Source of the DNA: Conexibacter sp.
Lineage (GTDB): Bacteria > Actinomycetota > Thermoleophilia > Solirubrobacterales > 70-9
Direction of reading: 5' to 3'
Length of the DNA stretch: 64,000 nucleotides
Assembly: GCA_018263295.1 (NCBI GenBank)
Contig: JADFCZ010000014.1
Location: 1-64,000, forward strand
Made by a program: the position numbers and the translations under genes. Below the pieces are notes generated by a model. That model worked only from the letters and a program-made list of their open reading frames with translations. It was not told the origin of the DNA and ran no database searches. Below are positions 46,710-55,592 of the stretch, in pieces. Each line of letters starts with the position of its first letter. Within the stretch, counting starts at the first letter, position 1.

Positions 46710-47576
46710 TCAGCCGCGGGTGTTCGACTCCATCTCACCCGCTGCCAGTCCCGGGGGCGTCCAACCGGGCCCGTGGTAGAGGACACCCAGCTTCGCCCGG
46801 AGCCCGTGGGCGCGCTTGATGTCGTGCCACATCGCGACGTACTCGTGGAAGGCGGCCCGGACCGGGTTGTAGGTGTGGATGTTCTTCGTCAGGCCGTAGT
46901 GAACGCGCTCGCCCTCGGGCGCGTAGGTGCCGAAGAGCTTGTCCCAGACGATCAGGATGCCGCCGTAGTTCTTGTCGAGGTAGACCTCGTTCGAGCCGTG
47001 GTGAACCCGGTGGTGCGACGGCGTGTTGAGGACCGCCTCGAGCGGCCGCGGCAGCCGCTTGATCCGCTCGGTGTGGATCCAGAACTGGTAGATCAGCGAC
47101 CAGGCCTGCGCGAGCAGCACCATCCACGGCTCGAAGCCGACCGCCGGCATCCACAGCCAGAAGGGCAGGTAGGTCATCGGCACCCACGTCTGCCGGAGCG
47201 CGGTCGAGAGGTTGTAGTGGGTGCTCGAGTGGTGGACGACGTGGCTGGCCCAGAAGAAGCGGCTCTCGTGGCTGCAGCGGTGGAACCAGTAGTAGGAGAA
47301 ATCGTCGGCGAAGAAGAGCAGCACCCAGGTCAGCGGGCTCGACGGGTCGAGCCGCAACGGCGTCAGCTCGTAGATCGCGACGTAGAGCGCGACCACGACC
47401 AGCTTCCAGGCGACGTTGATGATCACGTTGCCGAGGCCGAGCGTCAGGCTCGTCCGGGTGTCCTCGAAGTCGTAGCCGATCAGGTCGTCCTCATCCCGCG
47501 CGTAGCGGAACGAGAGCGCCTCGACCACGAGCAGCAGGACGAAGAACGGGATCGCGTAGTAGAGGACCTCGGCCAC
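46710..47576 (-). CDS. Sterol desaturase / fatty acid hydroxylase family protein
   Basis: DFSYYWFHRCSHESRFFWASHVVHHSSTHYNLSTALRQ, NTPSHHRVHHGSNEVYLDKNYGGILIVWDKLFGTY. Confidence 0.93.
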   Translation of the reverse strand: MAEVLYYAIPFFVLLLVVEALSFRYARDEDDLIGYDFEDTRTSLTLGLGNVIINVAWKLVVVALYVAIYELTPLRLDPSSPLTWVLLFFADDFSYYWFHRCSHESRFFWASHVVHHSSTHYNLSTALRQTWVPMTYLPFWLWMPAVGFEPWMVLLAQAWSLIYQFWIHTERIKRLPRPLEAVLNTPSHHRVHHGSNEVYLDKNYGGILIVWDKLFGTYAPEGERVHYGLTKNIHTYNPVRAAFHEYVAMWHDIKRAHGLRAKLGVLYHGPGWTPPGLAAGEMESNTRG

Positions 47577-47627
47577 ATCCGGAATTCAACCACCTGAGCG
47601 CTCCGTCCGGAGCACTGGTTGGACCGG

Positions 47628-47927
47628 TCAGTCGCGCTCGGCGGCGACCAGGACGTGCCAAACCGGATAGACCGGCTTGTTGTACATGTTCAACGCGGCC
47701 TCGCGGGCGTCGGCGACCTCGTCGGAGGACCAGAAGCGATCGAAGTCCGAACGGGACTCCCAGGTCGTCGTCTGCACGAACAGGAGGTGGTCCTCCTCCG
47801 AGCGGGTCAGCGAGAACGAGGTGGCGCCGAACGACGGCGCCCGCTCGAGCGCCGGCAGCCAGATCGCGTACCAGCGGTCCGCCCGCCAGGGATTGATGTG
47901 CCAGTTGACGACGTTGACCTGGGGCAT
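47628..47927 (-). CDS. Small hypothetical (ABM-like) protein
   Basis: MPQVNVVNWHINPWRADRWYAIWLPALERAPSFGATSFSLTRSEEDHLLFVQTTTWESRSDFDRFW. Confidence 0.6.
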   Translation of the reverse strand: MPQVNVVNWHINPWRADRWYAIWLPALERAPSFGATSFSLTRSEEDHLLFVQTTTWESRSDFDRFWSSDEVADAREAALNMYNKPVYPVWHVLVAAERD

Positions 47928-47939
47928 CGGTCGCGCATC

Positions 47940-49367
47940 TTATTGACCCGCGCGGGCACTCGGCATGCACAGGGTGAGGCGGGCGCCGCCGAGCGGCGAA
48001 TCGCCGACCTCGATCCGCGCCGACTGTGCGGTCGCGAGCTCGCGCGAGATCGCGAGGCCGAGTCCGGATCCGCCGTACTGACGGCTCCGCGAGGCCTCGA
48101 GCCGGGCGAACCGCTCGAAGACGCGCCCGCGGTCGCCCGCGGGGATGCCGGGGCCGTCGTCGTCGACGGCGAGCCTGCCCTCGCCTCCAGCCTCGGCAAC
48201 GGAGATCGCGACCCGCCGCTCGCCGTAGGCGAGGGCGTTGGCGAGCAGGTTGCGGGCGATCCTGACCGTGTCCTCGCGGCGTCCGGTGACGGACACGGCG
48301 TCGCCGGCGTCGAGCTCGACCCGCGCGGCCTGTTCTTCGGGCAGCGCCGCGACGACCTCGGCGGCTACCGCGGCGAGGTCGAACGGGGCAACCGGTTCGG
48401 CGGCGCCCTCGGCCTCGAGACGCTCGAGCTGGAGCAGCCCGTCGATCAACGCTCCCATCCGCTCCGCCTCGCGCTCGATCAGGCCGGTCACCCGGGCGAC
48501 CTCGGCCGGGTCCGGCGACGGATCGGCCGCCAGCACCTGCGCCTGCCCGAGAATCGCCGTCAGCGGGGTCCGGAGCTCGTGGGAGGCGTCGGCGACGAAC
48601 GCGCGCTGCGAGCGGAATGCGGCTTCGAGGCGGTCGAGCATCCGGTCGAAGCTCTCGGCGAGGGCGGCGATCTCGGTGACCGACGAGTGCTCGTTCATCC
48701 GCTGGTCGAGGCGCCCGGCGTCGACCGCCGCGGCGCGGCCCGCCATCCGCTCGAGCGGCCGCGCCGTCCGCGTCGCGATCAGCAGGCCGAGCCCGGCGGC
48801 GGCCAGGACCGTCAGCGAGCCGATCAGCAGGAACGTCTTCGCGACCTGGTGCTGGGCCTCCTCGGTGGCCGCGGCCGGCTCGCCCGCCTGGAGGGTCGCC
48901 GCGCCGGCGGGTGTGTCGATCTCGCGGGTGAGCAGCCGCAGGTCGCCGGTCTCGGCGAGCTCGATCGTCGTGTAACCCGGGTCGGCTTCGAGCAGGTCCC
49001 GAAGTTGGGCGTGCTCCTCCTCTTCCTCGTGCTCCTCGCCTCCCTCGTGCCCGTCCTCGTCGCTGCGGTCGAGCAGCAGCGTGGACTGGTTGCTGATCGG
49101 GCCCGGGGCGCCGGGGACCTGGGCGATCAGGAGTCGCGAACCGGCCAGGGCCTGGCCGGCGATGTAGGACCGGGCCGCTTCCGCCTCGGAGCCGGGAGGG
49201 GCGGCGGCGATCGCCCGCGCCAGCCCGTCGGCCTGGACGGCGAGATCGGAGTCGGCCCGGTCGTCGAGGCGGCTGCCGACGAGGTTGTAGACCGCAATGC
49301 CGAGGGCGGCGACGGCGACGAGCACGAGCGCCGCGATCGAGAGCGACAGGCGGGTGCGGAGGCTCAT
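47940..49367 (-). CDS. HAMP-domain sensor histidine kinase with His/Glu-rich sensor segment
   Basis: AFVADASHELRTPLTAILGQ, DDDGPGIPAGDRGRVFERFAR, GGSGLGLAISRELA; sensor has DEDGHEGGEEHEEEEEHAQ. Confidence 0.94.
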   Translation of the reverse strand: MSLRTRLSLSIAALVLVAVAALGIAVYNLVGSRLDDRADSDLAVQADGLARAIAAAPPGSEAEAARSYIAGQALAGSRLLIAQVPGAPGPISNQSTLLLDRSDEDGHEGGEEHEEEEEHAQLRDLLEADPGYTTIELAETGDLRLLTREIDTPAGAATLQAGEPAAATEEAQHQVAKTFLLIGSLTVLAAAGLGLLIATRTARPLERMAGRAAAVDAGRLDQRMNEHSSVTEIAALAESFDRMLDRLEAAFRSQRAFVADASHELRTPLTAILGQAQVLAADPSPDPAEVARVTGLIEREAERMGALIDGLLQLERLEAEGAAEPVAPFDLAAVAAEVVAALPEEQAARVELDAGDAVSVTGRREDTVRIARNLLANALAYGERRVAISVAEAGGEGRLAVDDDGPGIPAGDRGRVFERFARLEASRSRQYGGSGLGLAISRELATAQSARIEVGDSPLGGARLTLCMPSARAGQ

Positions 49368-50032
49368 CGCCCGTCGCCCGTCGGCAGCCGGTATCCGGCG
49401 GATCGGACCGTCTCGATCGCCGCCGGGTCGCCGAGCTTGCGGCGCAGGTAGCCGACGTAGACGTCGACGACGTTCGTCCCCGGGTCGTGTTCGTAGCCCC
49501 ACGCCTCCGCCAGCAGCCGCTCACGGGAGAGGGCCTCGCCCGGATGGCGGGCGAAGCAGGCGAGCAGCGAGAACTCGCGCGGGGAGAGCGCGACCTCCGC
49601 GCCGCCGGACCACGCCCGGCGGCTGAGCAGGTCGACCTCGACGGCGCCGGCGCGAATCCGCCCGCCCTCGGCGCTCCCGGTTCGCAGGTGGGCCCGGATC
49701 CGCGCGAGCAGCTCCGGCACCGAGAACGGCTTCGTCACGTAGTCGGCCGCGCCGCTGTCGAGCCCGGCGATCCGGTCCTCGATCTCGCCCTTCGCCGAGA
49801 GGATGATCACCGGCAGGTGCGGCCGCACCTCCCGGATCGACGCGAGGACCTCGAGCCCGCCCTTGCCCGGCAGCATCACGTCGAGGACGACGAGATCGGC
49901 CTCGCCGCCGAGCACGAGCCGCTCACCGGACGGCCCGTCGGTCGCGAGCGCCACCGAATAGCCCGCGGCCTCGAGCCCGCGGACCAGGAAGTCGGCGATT
50001 GCCGGCTCGTCCTCGACGACGACGATGCGCAT
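49364..50032 (-). CDS. OmpR-family response regulator
   Basis: MRIVVVEDEPAIADFLVRGLEAAGY...VVLDVMLPGKGGLEVL; winged-helix C-terminus. Confidence 0.95.
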   Translation of the reverse strand: MRIVVVEDEPAIADFLVRGLEAAGYSVALATDGPSGERLVLGGEADLVVLDVMLPGKGGLEVLASIREVRPHLPVIILSAKGEIEDRIAGLDSGAADYVTKPFSVPELLARIRAHLRTGSAEGGRIRAGAVEVDLLSRRAWSGGAEVALSPREFSLLACFARHPGEALSRERLLAEAWGYEHDPGTNVVDVYVGYLRRKLGDPAAIETVRSAGYRLPTGDGR

Positions 50033-50175
50033 CGGCCGACTCTAACCCCGCCGAACCCGCTCCAGAGCGGTGCCCGCGGCGATCTGAGAGGACTCTCATC
50101 GAACCGTGCGGGACCGCTTAGGGCGCGGGCCGAGCATGCCCGCGATCTCCTCCACCCTCGACGAAAGGAAGGGAA

Positions 50176-50547
50176 ATGCAGAACGAGTCACAGCTTCGGC
50201 GCATCGGCGCTTCGCTGATCGCGGCCACCGGCGCCATCCACCTGGTCCTCGCCCCCGAGTACCTGGGCGAGCAGGCCTACATCGGCATCGGCTTCATCAT
50301 CGGAGGCATCGCCGCGCTGCTGATCGGCGCCCGCCTCTGGCGGACGAGCGATCAGGCCGCCTGGACGCTCGGCGCGCTGCTGTCGGCCGGAATGGCCGTC
50401 GGCTTCGTGATCTCGCGGACGATCGGGCTCCCGGGCTTCCACGAGTCCGAGTGGGAGCTCTCCGGGATCCTCTCGGTCCTCCTCGAGGCCGGCTTCGTCG
50501 GCTGCGCCGCAGCGGCGCTGAAGCGTCCGCGGGAGGCGATGGCGTAG
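50176..50547 (+). CDS. Small 4-TM membrane protein, divergent from the two-component system
   Basis: MQNESQLRRIGASLIAATGAIHLVLAPEYLGEQAYIGIGFIIGGIAALLIGARLW... Confidence 0.75.
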   Translation: MQNESQLRRIGASLIAATGAIHLVLAPEYLGEQAYIGIGFIIGGIAALLIGARLWRTSDQAAWTLGALLSAGMAVGFVISRTIGLPGFHESEWELSGILSVLLEAGFVGCAAAALKRPREAMA

Positions 50548-50731
50548 GACCGGCTAGCGCCGGGCCGCCCGATCGGTGAGCGGCGGTGGCTGGGTCATCC
50601 TGCGAACTGCAGGTTGCCCTCGCCAGGGCAGGGTTTCTTGCGGTTGAGTCGCTGAGTCAGCCCGTGAATGGCGAACTGGGTCCCTCCCGGGGACGTAACT
50701 CGGGGTCACCGTCGCCGATCCCCGGAGTTGT

Positions 50732-51988
50732 CTACGCGCCGACCTCGGCCCAGATCGCGCCGTCGCCGGGGGCCGTCTTGCCCTCGTGGTCGTCGGTGGC
50801 GCCGACCCGGATCGTGATCTTCCCGGAGTGCCGGTTCTCGTGCATCATCTGGTGGGCCTCCGGCACGCCGTCGAAGTCCATCGACTTCGAGAGGACCGGG
50901 CGGACCTTGCCCTCGGCCATCAGCTGGTTGGCCTTCATGCACTCGTAGGCGTTCGCGAAGTGCGACCCGATGATCTCCTTCTGCTTCATCCACAGGTAGC
51001 GGACGTCGAAGTCGAGCGTGTAGCCGGAGGTGGCGCCGCAGATCACGACCTTGCCGAACGGCTTGACCGTGAACACCGAGGTCGGGAAGGTCGCCTGGCC
51101 GACGTGCTCGAAGACCACGTCGGGGGCGTCGCCGAGGATCCCCTTGACCTTCTTGGCGAAGGCGCGGGACTCCTTGAAGCGGGCCTTCTCCTCTTCCGGC
51201 GTCTCGTTGCCGGTGCGCATCATGCCCTTGAACTCGTTGCGGTCGATGTAGTCGACGGCCCCGAGCTGCTTGATCAGCTCACCCTTCTCGGCGGAGGAGA
51301 CGACGCCGACGGCGTTGGCGCCGGCCGCCTTGCAGAGCTGGACCGCGAAGACGCCGAGGCCGCCGGCCGCGCCCCAGATCAGGACGTTGGAGCCGGCCTG
51401 GATCTTCGCCCGGTTCATCAGCATCCGGTAGGCGGTGAAGTAGGTGAGCCCGTAGGCCGAGCAGTCGACCCACGAGAGGTTCTGCGGCTTCGGCAGCAGC
51501 TGCTGGGCCTGAACCTTCGTGAACTGGGCGAAGCTGCCCCACGTGGTCTCGTAGCCCCAGATCCGCTGCGAGGGCGCCGCCATCGGGTCGAGCCCGTGGA
51601 CCTCGACGTCCTCGTAGGAAGCCTGGTTGCAGTGGATCACGACCTCGTCGCCGGCCTTCCAGTTGGTGACCCCGGGGCCGACCTTCCAGACGATGCCGCT
51701 GGCGTCGGAGCCGCCGATGTGGTGGCCGTACTCGGGGTGGTCGCCGTAGCCGAACACCGAGACCGGCTTGCCGAGGGACGCCCAGACGTTGTTGAAGTTG
51801 ACGCCGGCCGCCATCACGCGAACGATGACCTCGAAGGCGCCGGGCTCGGGGACGTCGACCTCTTCGACCTGGAAGGCGTCCTTCGGCTCGCCCTCGCGCT
51901 CGGCGCGGATGACCCAGGCGGCCATCTTCTCGGGCAGCGTGCCGGGCTCCACGTCCAGCTTGGCGACTTCAGCGATGTCTACGGCCAC
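50732..51988 (-). CDS. ccrA: Crotonyl-CoA carboxylase/reductase
   Basis: PKDAFQVEEVDVPEPGAFEVIVRVMAAGVNFNNVWASLGKPVSVFGYGDHPEYGHHIGGSDASGIVWKVG...ETTWGSFAQFTKVQAQQLLPKP. Confidence 0.93.
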   Translation of the reverse strand: MAVDIAEVAKLDVEPGTLPEKMAAWVIRAEREGEPKDAFQVEEVDVPEPGAFEVIVRVMAAGVNFNNVWASLGKPVSVFGYGDHPEYGHHIGGSDASGIVWKVGPGVTNWKAGDEVVIHCNQASYEDVEVHGLDPMAAPSQRIWGYETTWGSFAQFTKVQAQQLLPKPQNLSWVDCSAYGLTYFTAYRMLMNRAKIQAGSNVLIWGAAGGLGVFAVQLCKAAGANAVGVVSSAEKGELIKQLGAVDYIDRNEFKGMMRTGNETPEEEKARFKESRAFAKKVKGILGDAPDVVFEHVGQATFPTSVFTVKPFGKVVICGATSGYTLDFDVRYLWMKQKEIIGSHFANAYECMKANQLMAEGKVRPVLSKSMDFDGVPEAHQMMHENRHSGKITIRVGATDDHEGKTAPGDGAIWAEVGA

Positions 51989-52067
51989 GGTTCTCCTCGG
52001 TTGAAAGGGGTGCGAAAGCGGCCGGATGGTATCGACGGACCGGGGGCCCGGGCGGCGCGGCGGCGGG

Positions 52068-53678
52068 CTACTCGACGATGCCGCGCGCCAGCTCGGGCAC
52101 CGCGCCCCGCTGATCGGAAGCCTCGGCCTGCTCGTCCTCGCCGGCCGGCTCGGGTCGCCTGGCGATCAGGAACCAGGCGAGGATCGCTCCCGCGCCGGCG
52201 ACGGCGGCCGAGATGCCGATCGACGTGGTCAGCCCGCTGATGAAGGCGTCGTGCGCTGCCGTCGCCGCCTGCTGGGCGACGTCCGGCGGCAGGCCGGCGA
52301 GCGTCTGGTCGAGGCCGCCGCTGCCGAGCTGCTGGGAGATCGACTCGACCTGCGCGGCGGGGATCCCGGAGCCGGTCAGCCCCGACTCGAGATCGGTCCG
52401 GCTGGTGCCCTGGAAGATCGCGCCGAGGACGGCGACGCCGAACGTGCCTCCGACCATCCGCGACATCGAGAGCAGACCGGACGCGAGGCCCGACTTGGTG
52501 ACGTGGACGGCGTTCATCGCCGCCGTCGACATCGGCGACATCGTCAGCCCGATCCCGAAGCCCATGAGGATGAACGGCACCAGCAGCGAGCTGTAACCGG
52601 AGGTGTCGGAGATCTGCGCCTGCAGGAGCAGCGACACGGCGACGAGCGCGAGCCCGGCGACGATCGGCACCCGGGCGCCGATCCGGTCCGTCATCCGGCC
52701 GGCGATCGGCGCCACGACCATGATCACGATCGTCGTCGGGAGGAACCTGACGCCGGCCTCCAGCGGCGAGTAGCCGAGGATGTTCTGGATGTAGAGCGCC
52801 ATGAAGAAGAACATCCCGAGCATCGAGAACGAGATGATGAAAGCGACCACCAGGGCACCCGCGAAGTTGCGGTTGCGGAGGAAGTCGAACTGGACGATGG
52901 GGGCGCGAACCTTGCCCTCGAGCCAGACGAACGCCCCCAGCAGGGCGATCGATGCAGCGATCAATCCGAGGATCCGCTCCGAGCCCCAGCCCCAGCTGTT
53001 GCCCTCGATCAGGGCGAGGACGCCGGCGGTGAGCCCGGCGGTCAGGACGGCGGTGCCGGCCCAGTCGATCTCGCGACCGACGGTCTCGTCCCGGGACTCG
53101 CGGACTGCGAACAGGGCGGTGACGATCGCCCCGGCTGCGACCGGGATGTTCAGGTAGAAGATCGCGCGCCAGGAGACGTGCTCGGTGAGGAAGCCGCCGA
53201 GCAGCGGGCCGAGCGCGAGCGCAAGCGCCGAGACGCCGGCCCAGGTCCCGATCGCGCGGCCGCGCTCGGACGGCGGGAAGGCGTTGGTGATGATCGAGAG
53301 GGTCGCCGGCATCATCAGCGAGGCGCCGATGCCCTGGGTGATGCGGCTGGCGACGAGGGCGCCGGTCGAGGGGGCGAGGCCGGCGGTCGCGGAGGAGATC
53401 GCGAACAGGATCACGCCGGTCATGAACATGCGGCGGCGGCCGAGGATGTCGCCGAGGCGCCCACCGGTCGCGAGCAGGACCGCGAACGAGAGGCTGTAGC
53501 CGTTGATGACCCACTCGAGCGAGGAGATCGAGGCGCCGAGATCCTTCTGGATCGACGGCAGCGCGACGTTCATGACCGTGTTGTCGAGCATGATCATGAA
53601 CAGGGCGAAGCACATCGCCGCGAGCGTCCACCACTTGGCGTTCTCGTCGGTGATCAGGTGTCCGAAGCGCTGGGTCAT
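52068..53678 (-). CDS. DHA2-family MFS drug transporter (EmrB/QacA type)
   Basis: FALFMIMLDNTVMNVALPSIQKDLGASISSLEWVINGYSLSFAVLLATGGRLGDILGRRRMF. Confidence 0.95.
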   Translation of the reverse strand: MTQRFGHLITDENAKWWTLAAMCFALFMIMLDNTVMNVALPSIQKDLGASISSLEWVINGYSLSFAVLLATGGRLGDILGRRRMFMTGVILFAISSATAGLAPSTGALVASRITQGIGASLMMPATLSIITNAFPPSERGRAIGTWAGVSALALALGPLLGGFLTEHVSWRAIFYLNIPVAAGAIVTALFAVRESRDETVGREIDWAGTAVLTAGLTAGVLALIEGNSWGWGSERILGLIAASIALLGAFVWLEGKVRAPIVQFDFLRNRNFAGALVVAFIISFSMLGMFFFMALYIQNILGYSPLEAGVRFLPTTIVIMVVAPIAGRMTDRIGARVPIVAGLALVAVSLLLQAQISDTSGYSSLLVPFILMGFGIGLTMSPMSTAAMNAVHVTKSGLASGLLSMSRMVGGTFGVAVLGAIFQGTSRTDLESGLTGSGIPAAQVESISQQLGSGGLDQTLAGLPPDVAQQAATAAHDAFISGLTTSIGISAAVAGAGAILAWFLIARRPEPAGEDEQAEASDQRGAVPELARGIVE

Positions 53679-54169
53679 CCGCGCGTCCCCCCGATCACGG
53701 TTCGACCCGCGATCCGCTCGGTCGCCGCGAGCGGAACGAGCGCGTCGTGGACCCGTTCGCGCTCGGCCGGGGTCAGGGTGTTAAGGAAGCCGTCGATCTG
53801 CGCCCGGCGGAGCGCGACGAGGTCGTCGGCGAGCTCGAGCCCGGGCGCGGTCGTCGCGAAGAGGCGCACGCGGCGATCCGTGGTCGACTCGCGGCGGGTC
53901 ACGAAGCCCTTCTGGACGAGGCCGTCGAGAGCGCGGCTGACCGCGGCGGGGGAGGCTCCGATGCGCTCCGCGATCCGGCCACCCGAGACCGGCTCCGGGT
54001 CGGCGCAGGCGAGCGTCACGAGCGCCCGGACCTGCGAGACCGTCAGGTCGTTCTCCTCGATCGCCTTGAAGCGATCCTCCTCGGGCGTGAGCATGATCGC
54101 CCGCATCAGCCCGTAGACGAGGTCGCCGGTGGTGGCGTTGCCGGTTGTCGAGGAAGATGCTTGCACCAA
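53675..54169 (-). CDS. MarR family transcriptional regulator
   Basis: GGRIAERIGASPAAVSRALDGLVQKGFVTRRESTTDRRVRLFATTAPG; ATGA overlap with the MFS gene. Confidence 0.92.
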   Translation of the reverse strand: MVQASSSTTGNATTGDLVYGLMRAIMLTPEEDRFKAIEENDLTVSQVRALVTLACADPEPVSGGRIAERIGASPAAVSRALDGLVQKGFVTRRESTTDRRVRLFATTAPGLELADDLVALRRAQIDGFLNTLTPAERERVHDALVPLAATERIAGRTVIGGTRG

Positions 54170-54296
54170 CGCAATGATTGCACTTGCGCATGGACCGGAG
54201 TGTGAGACGGCTCACTGTCAGGAAGCCATCCGGGGGCGCGACTACCTTGAAGAGTCCGATGGAAGCGTCCCGAAACCCCTTCGACACCGCATCCCA

Positions 54297-55583
54297 GTGC
54301 CGCTGGGCGACCCGTCCGCGTCCGTCAGGGCGATCGGTGACCGGATCGTCATCGAGGGCCTGACGGTCGCCGACGAGCGGGCCGCGAAGGTCGTCCGCGA
54401 GCGCGCGGAGGCCGGCTCTCCGGCGCCCGAGACGGTCGCGAAGGCGATCGAGATCGGCGCCCGGGTGATCGACTCTGAGGGGACGGCGACGAACGTCGAC
54501 TACGTCCAGCGCGTCTTCGAGGAGCGCGTCGGCAAGCTCCACGGGGACCTCGCCGAGACCCTGGAGGCCGGCAGCGCCGAGATCGCCAACCACATCGCCG
54601 AGAACTTCGACACCGAGCGCGCCGACTCCGTCCAGGGCGAGATCAAGCAGATGCTGGTGACGGCGATCCAGCACCAGCAGCAGGAGCTGCAGAAGCTGCT
54701 GACGGCCGAGGACCCGAGCAACCCGCTGGTGGCGGTCCAGATCCGCTCCGCCAAGGCGATGCTCGAGGCCGAGGAGCGCCATCGCAAGGAGCTCGCCGAC
54801 CTCCGCGAGAGCAACACCAAGGAGAACCGGGCGCTGCACGCCCAGGTCCGTGAGCTGACCGAACGCGTGAGCGTCCAGCTCGAGCGCAACGAGGGCGACC
54901 TGCGCGTCGCCGAGGCCGAGGAGGCCGGGACCCGGAAGGGGTTCAGCTTCGAGGAGGACGTGTTCGGCGCCGTCTCCGAGATCGCGGCCGCACGCGGCGA
55001 CTGCGCGACCCACACCGGCGCCGAGGGCGCCGAGGGCGGCGGCAAGAAGGGCGACGTCCTCGTCGAGCTCGGAGCGGCCGACGGCCCGGCGCTGGGCCGG
55101 ATCGTCTTCGAGGTCAAGGACAAGAAGCTCTCGAAGAACGCCGCCTGGCAGGAGCTGAACGAGGCGATGGCCGCCCGCGCAGCCTCCTACGGCGTGCTGG
55201 TCGTCGCCGGCGAGGAGCGGGTGCCGTCCGGTCGCGAGCAGCTCCGCGAGTACGAGGGCAACAAGCTGATCGTCGCGGTAGATCGCGAGGAGGCGGACTC
55301 GCTTGCGCTGGCCGTGGCCTACCGCCTCGCCGCCGCACGCGTCTCGATGGCGCGCGACCGCGAGCTCACCGTCGACGCCGCCGAAGTCCGGGCCGTCGCC
55401 GAGGAGGCGACGTCGTGTCTGCGCCAGGCGCAGGCGATCCGCTCGGCGCTGACGGGCATCAAGACCTCCTCCGACAAGGCCAAGACCGGCCTGAACGAGA
55501 TGGTCGAGGCCGTCGGCTCGAAGCTCGAGCGGATCGACGCGCTCGTCGCCGAGGCCGACGCCGCCGGCCGTACCGAGGGCTGA
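54297..55583 (+). CDS. Coiled-coil protein with C-terminal PD-(D/E)XK nuclease-like motif
   Basis: Likely GTG start at 54297 (track start 54129 lies inside the divergent marR gene). Long helical region then KKGDVLVELGAADGPALGRIVFEVKDKKLSKNAAWQELNEAMAARAASYGVLVV. Confidence 0.7.
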   Translation: MPLGDPSASVRAIGDRIVIEGLTVADERAAKVVRERAEAGSPAPETVAKAIEIGARVIDSEGTATNVDYVQRVFEERVGKLHGDLAETLEAGSAEIANHIAENFDTERADSVQGEIKQMLVTAIQHQQQELQKLLTAEDPSNPLVAVQIRSAKAMLEAEERHRKELADLRESNTKENRALHAQVRELTERVSVQLERNEGDLRVAEAEEAGTRKGFSFEEDVFGAVSEIAAARGDCATHTGAEGAEGGGKKGDVLVELGAADGPALGRIVFEVKDKKLSKNAAWQELNEAMAARAASYGVLVVAGEERVPSGREQLREYEGNKLIVAVDREEADSLALAVAYRLAAARVSMARDRELTVDAAEVRAVAEEATSCLRQAQAIRSALTGIKTSSDKAKTGLNEMVEAVGSKLERIDALVAEADAAGRTEG

Positions 55584-55592
55584 CCCCGGCCC

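Noticed and set aside
47619-49451. 610-aa plus-strand ORF
   Set aside because: Antisense to the histidine kinase and small downstream gene; composition artefact.
50586-50948. 120-aa plus-strand ORF
   Set aside because: Mostly antisense to the 3' end of ccrA; no family resemblance.
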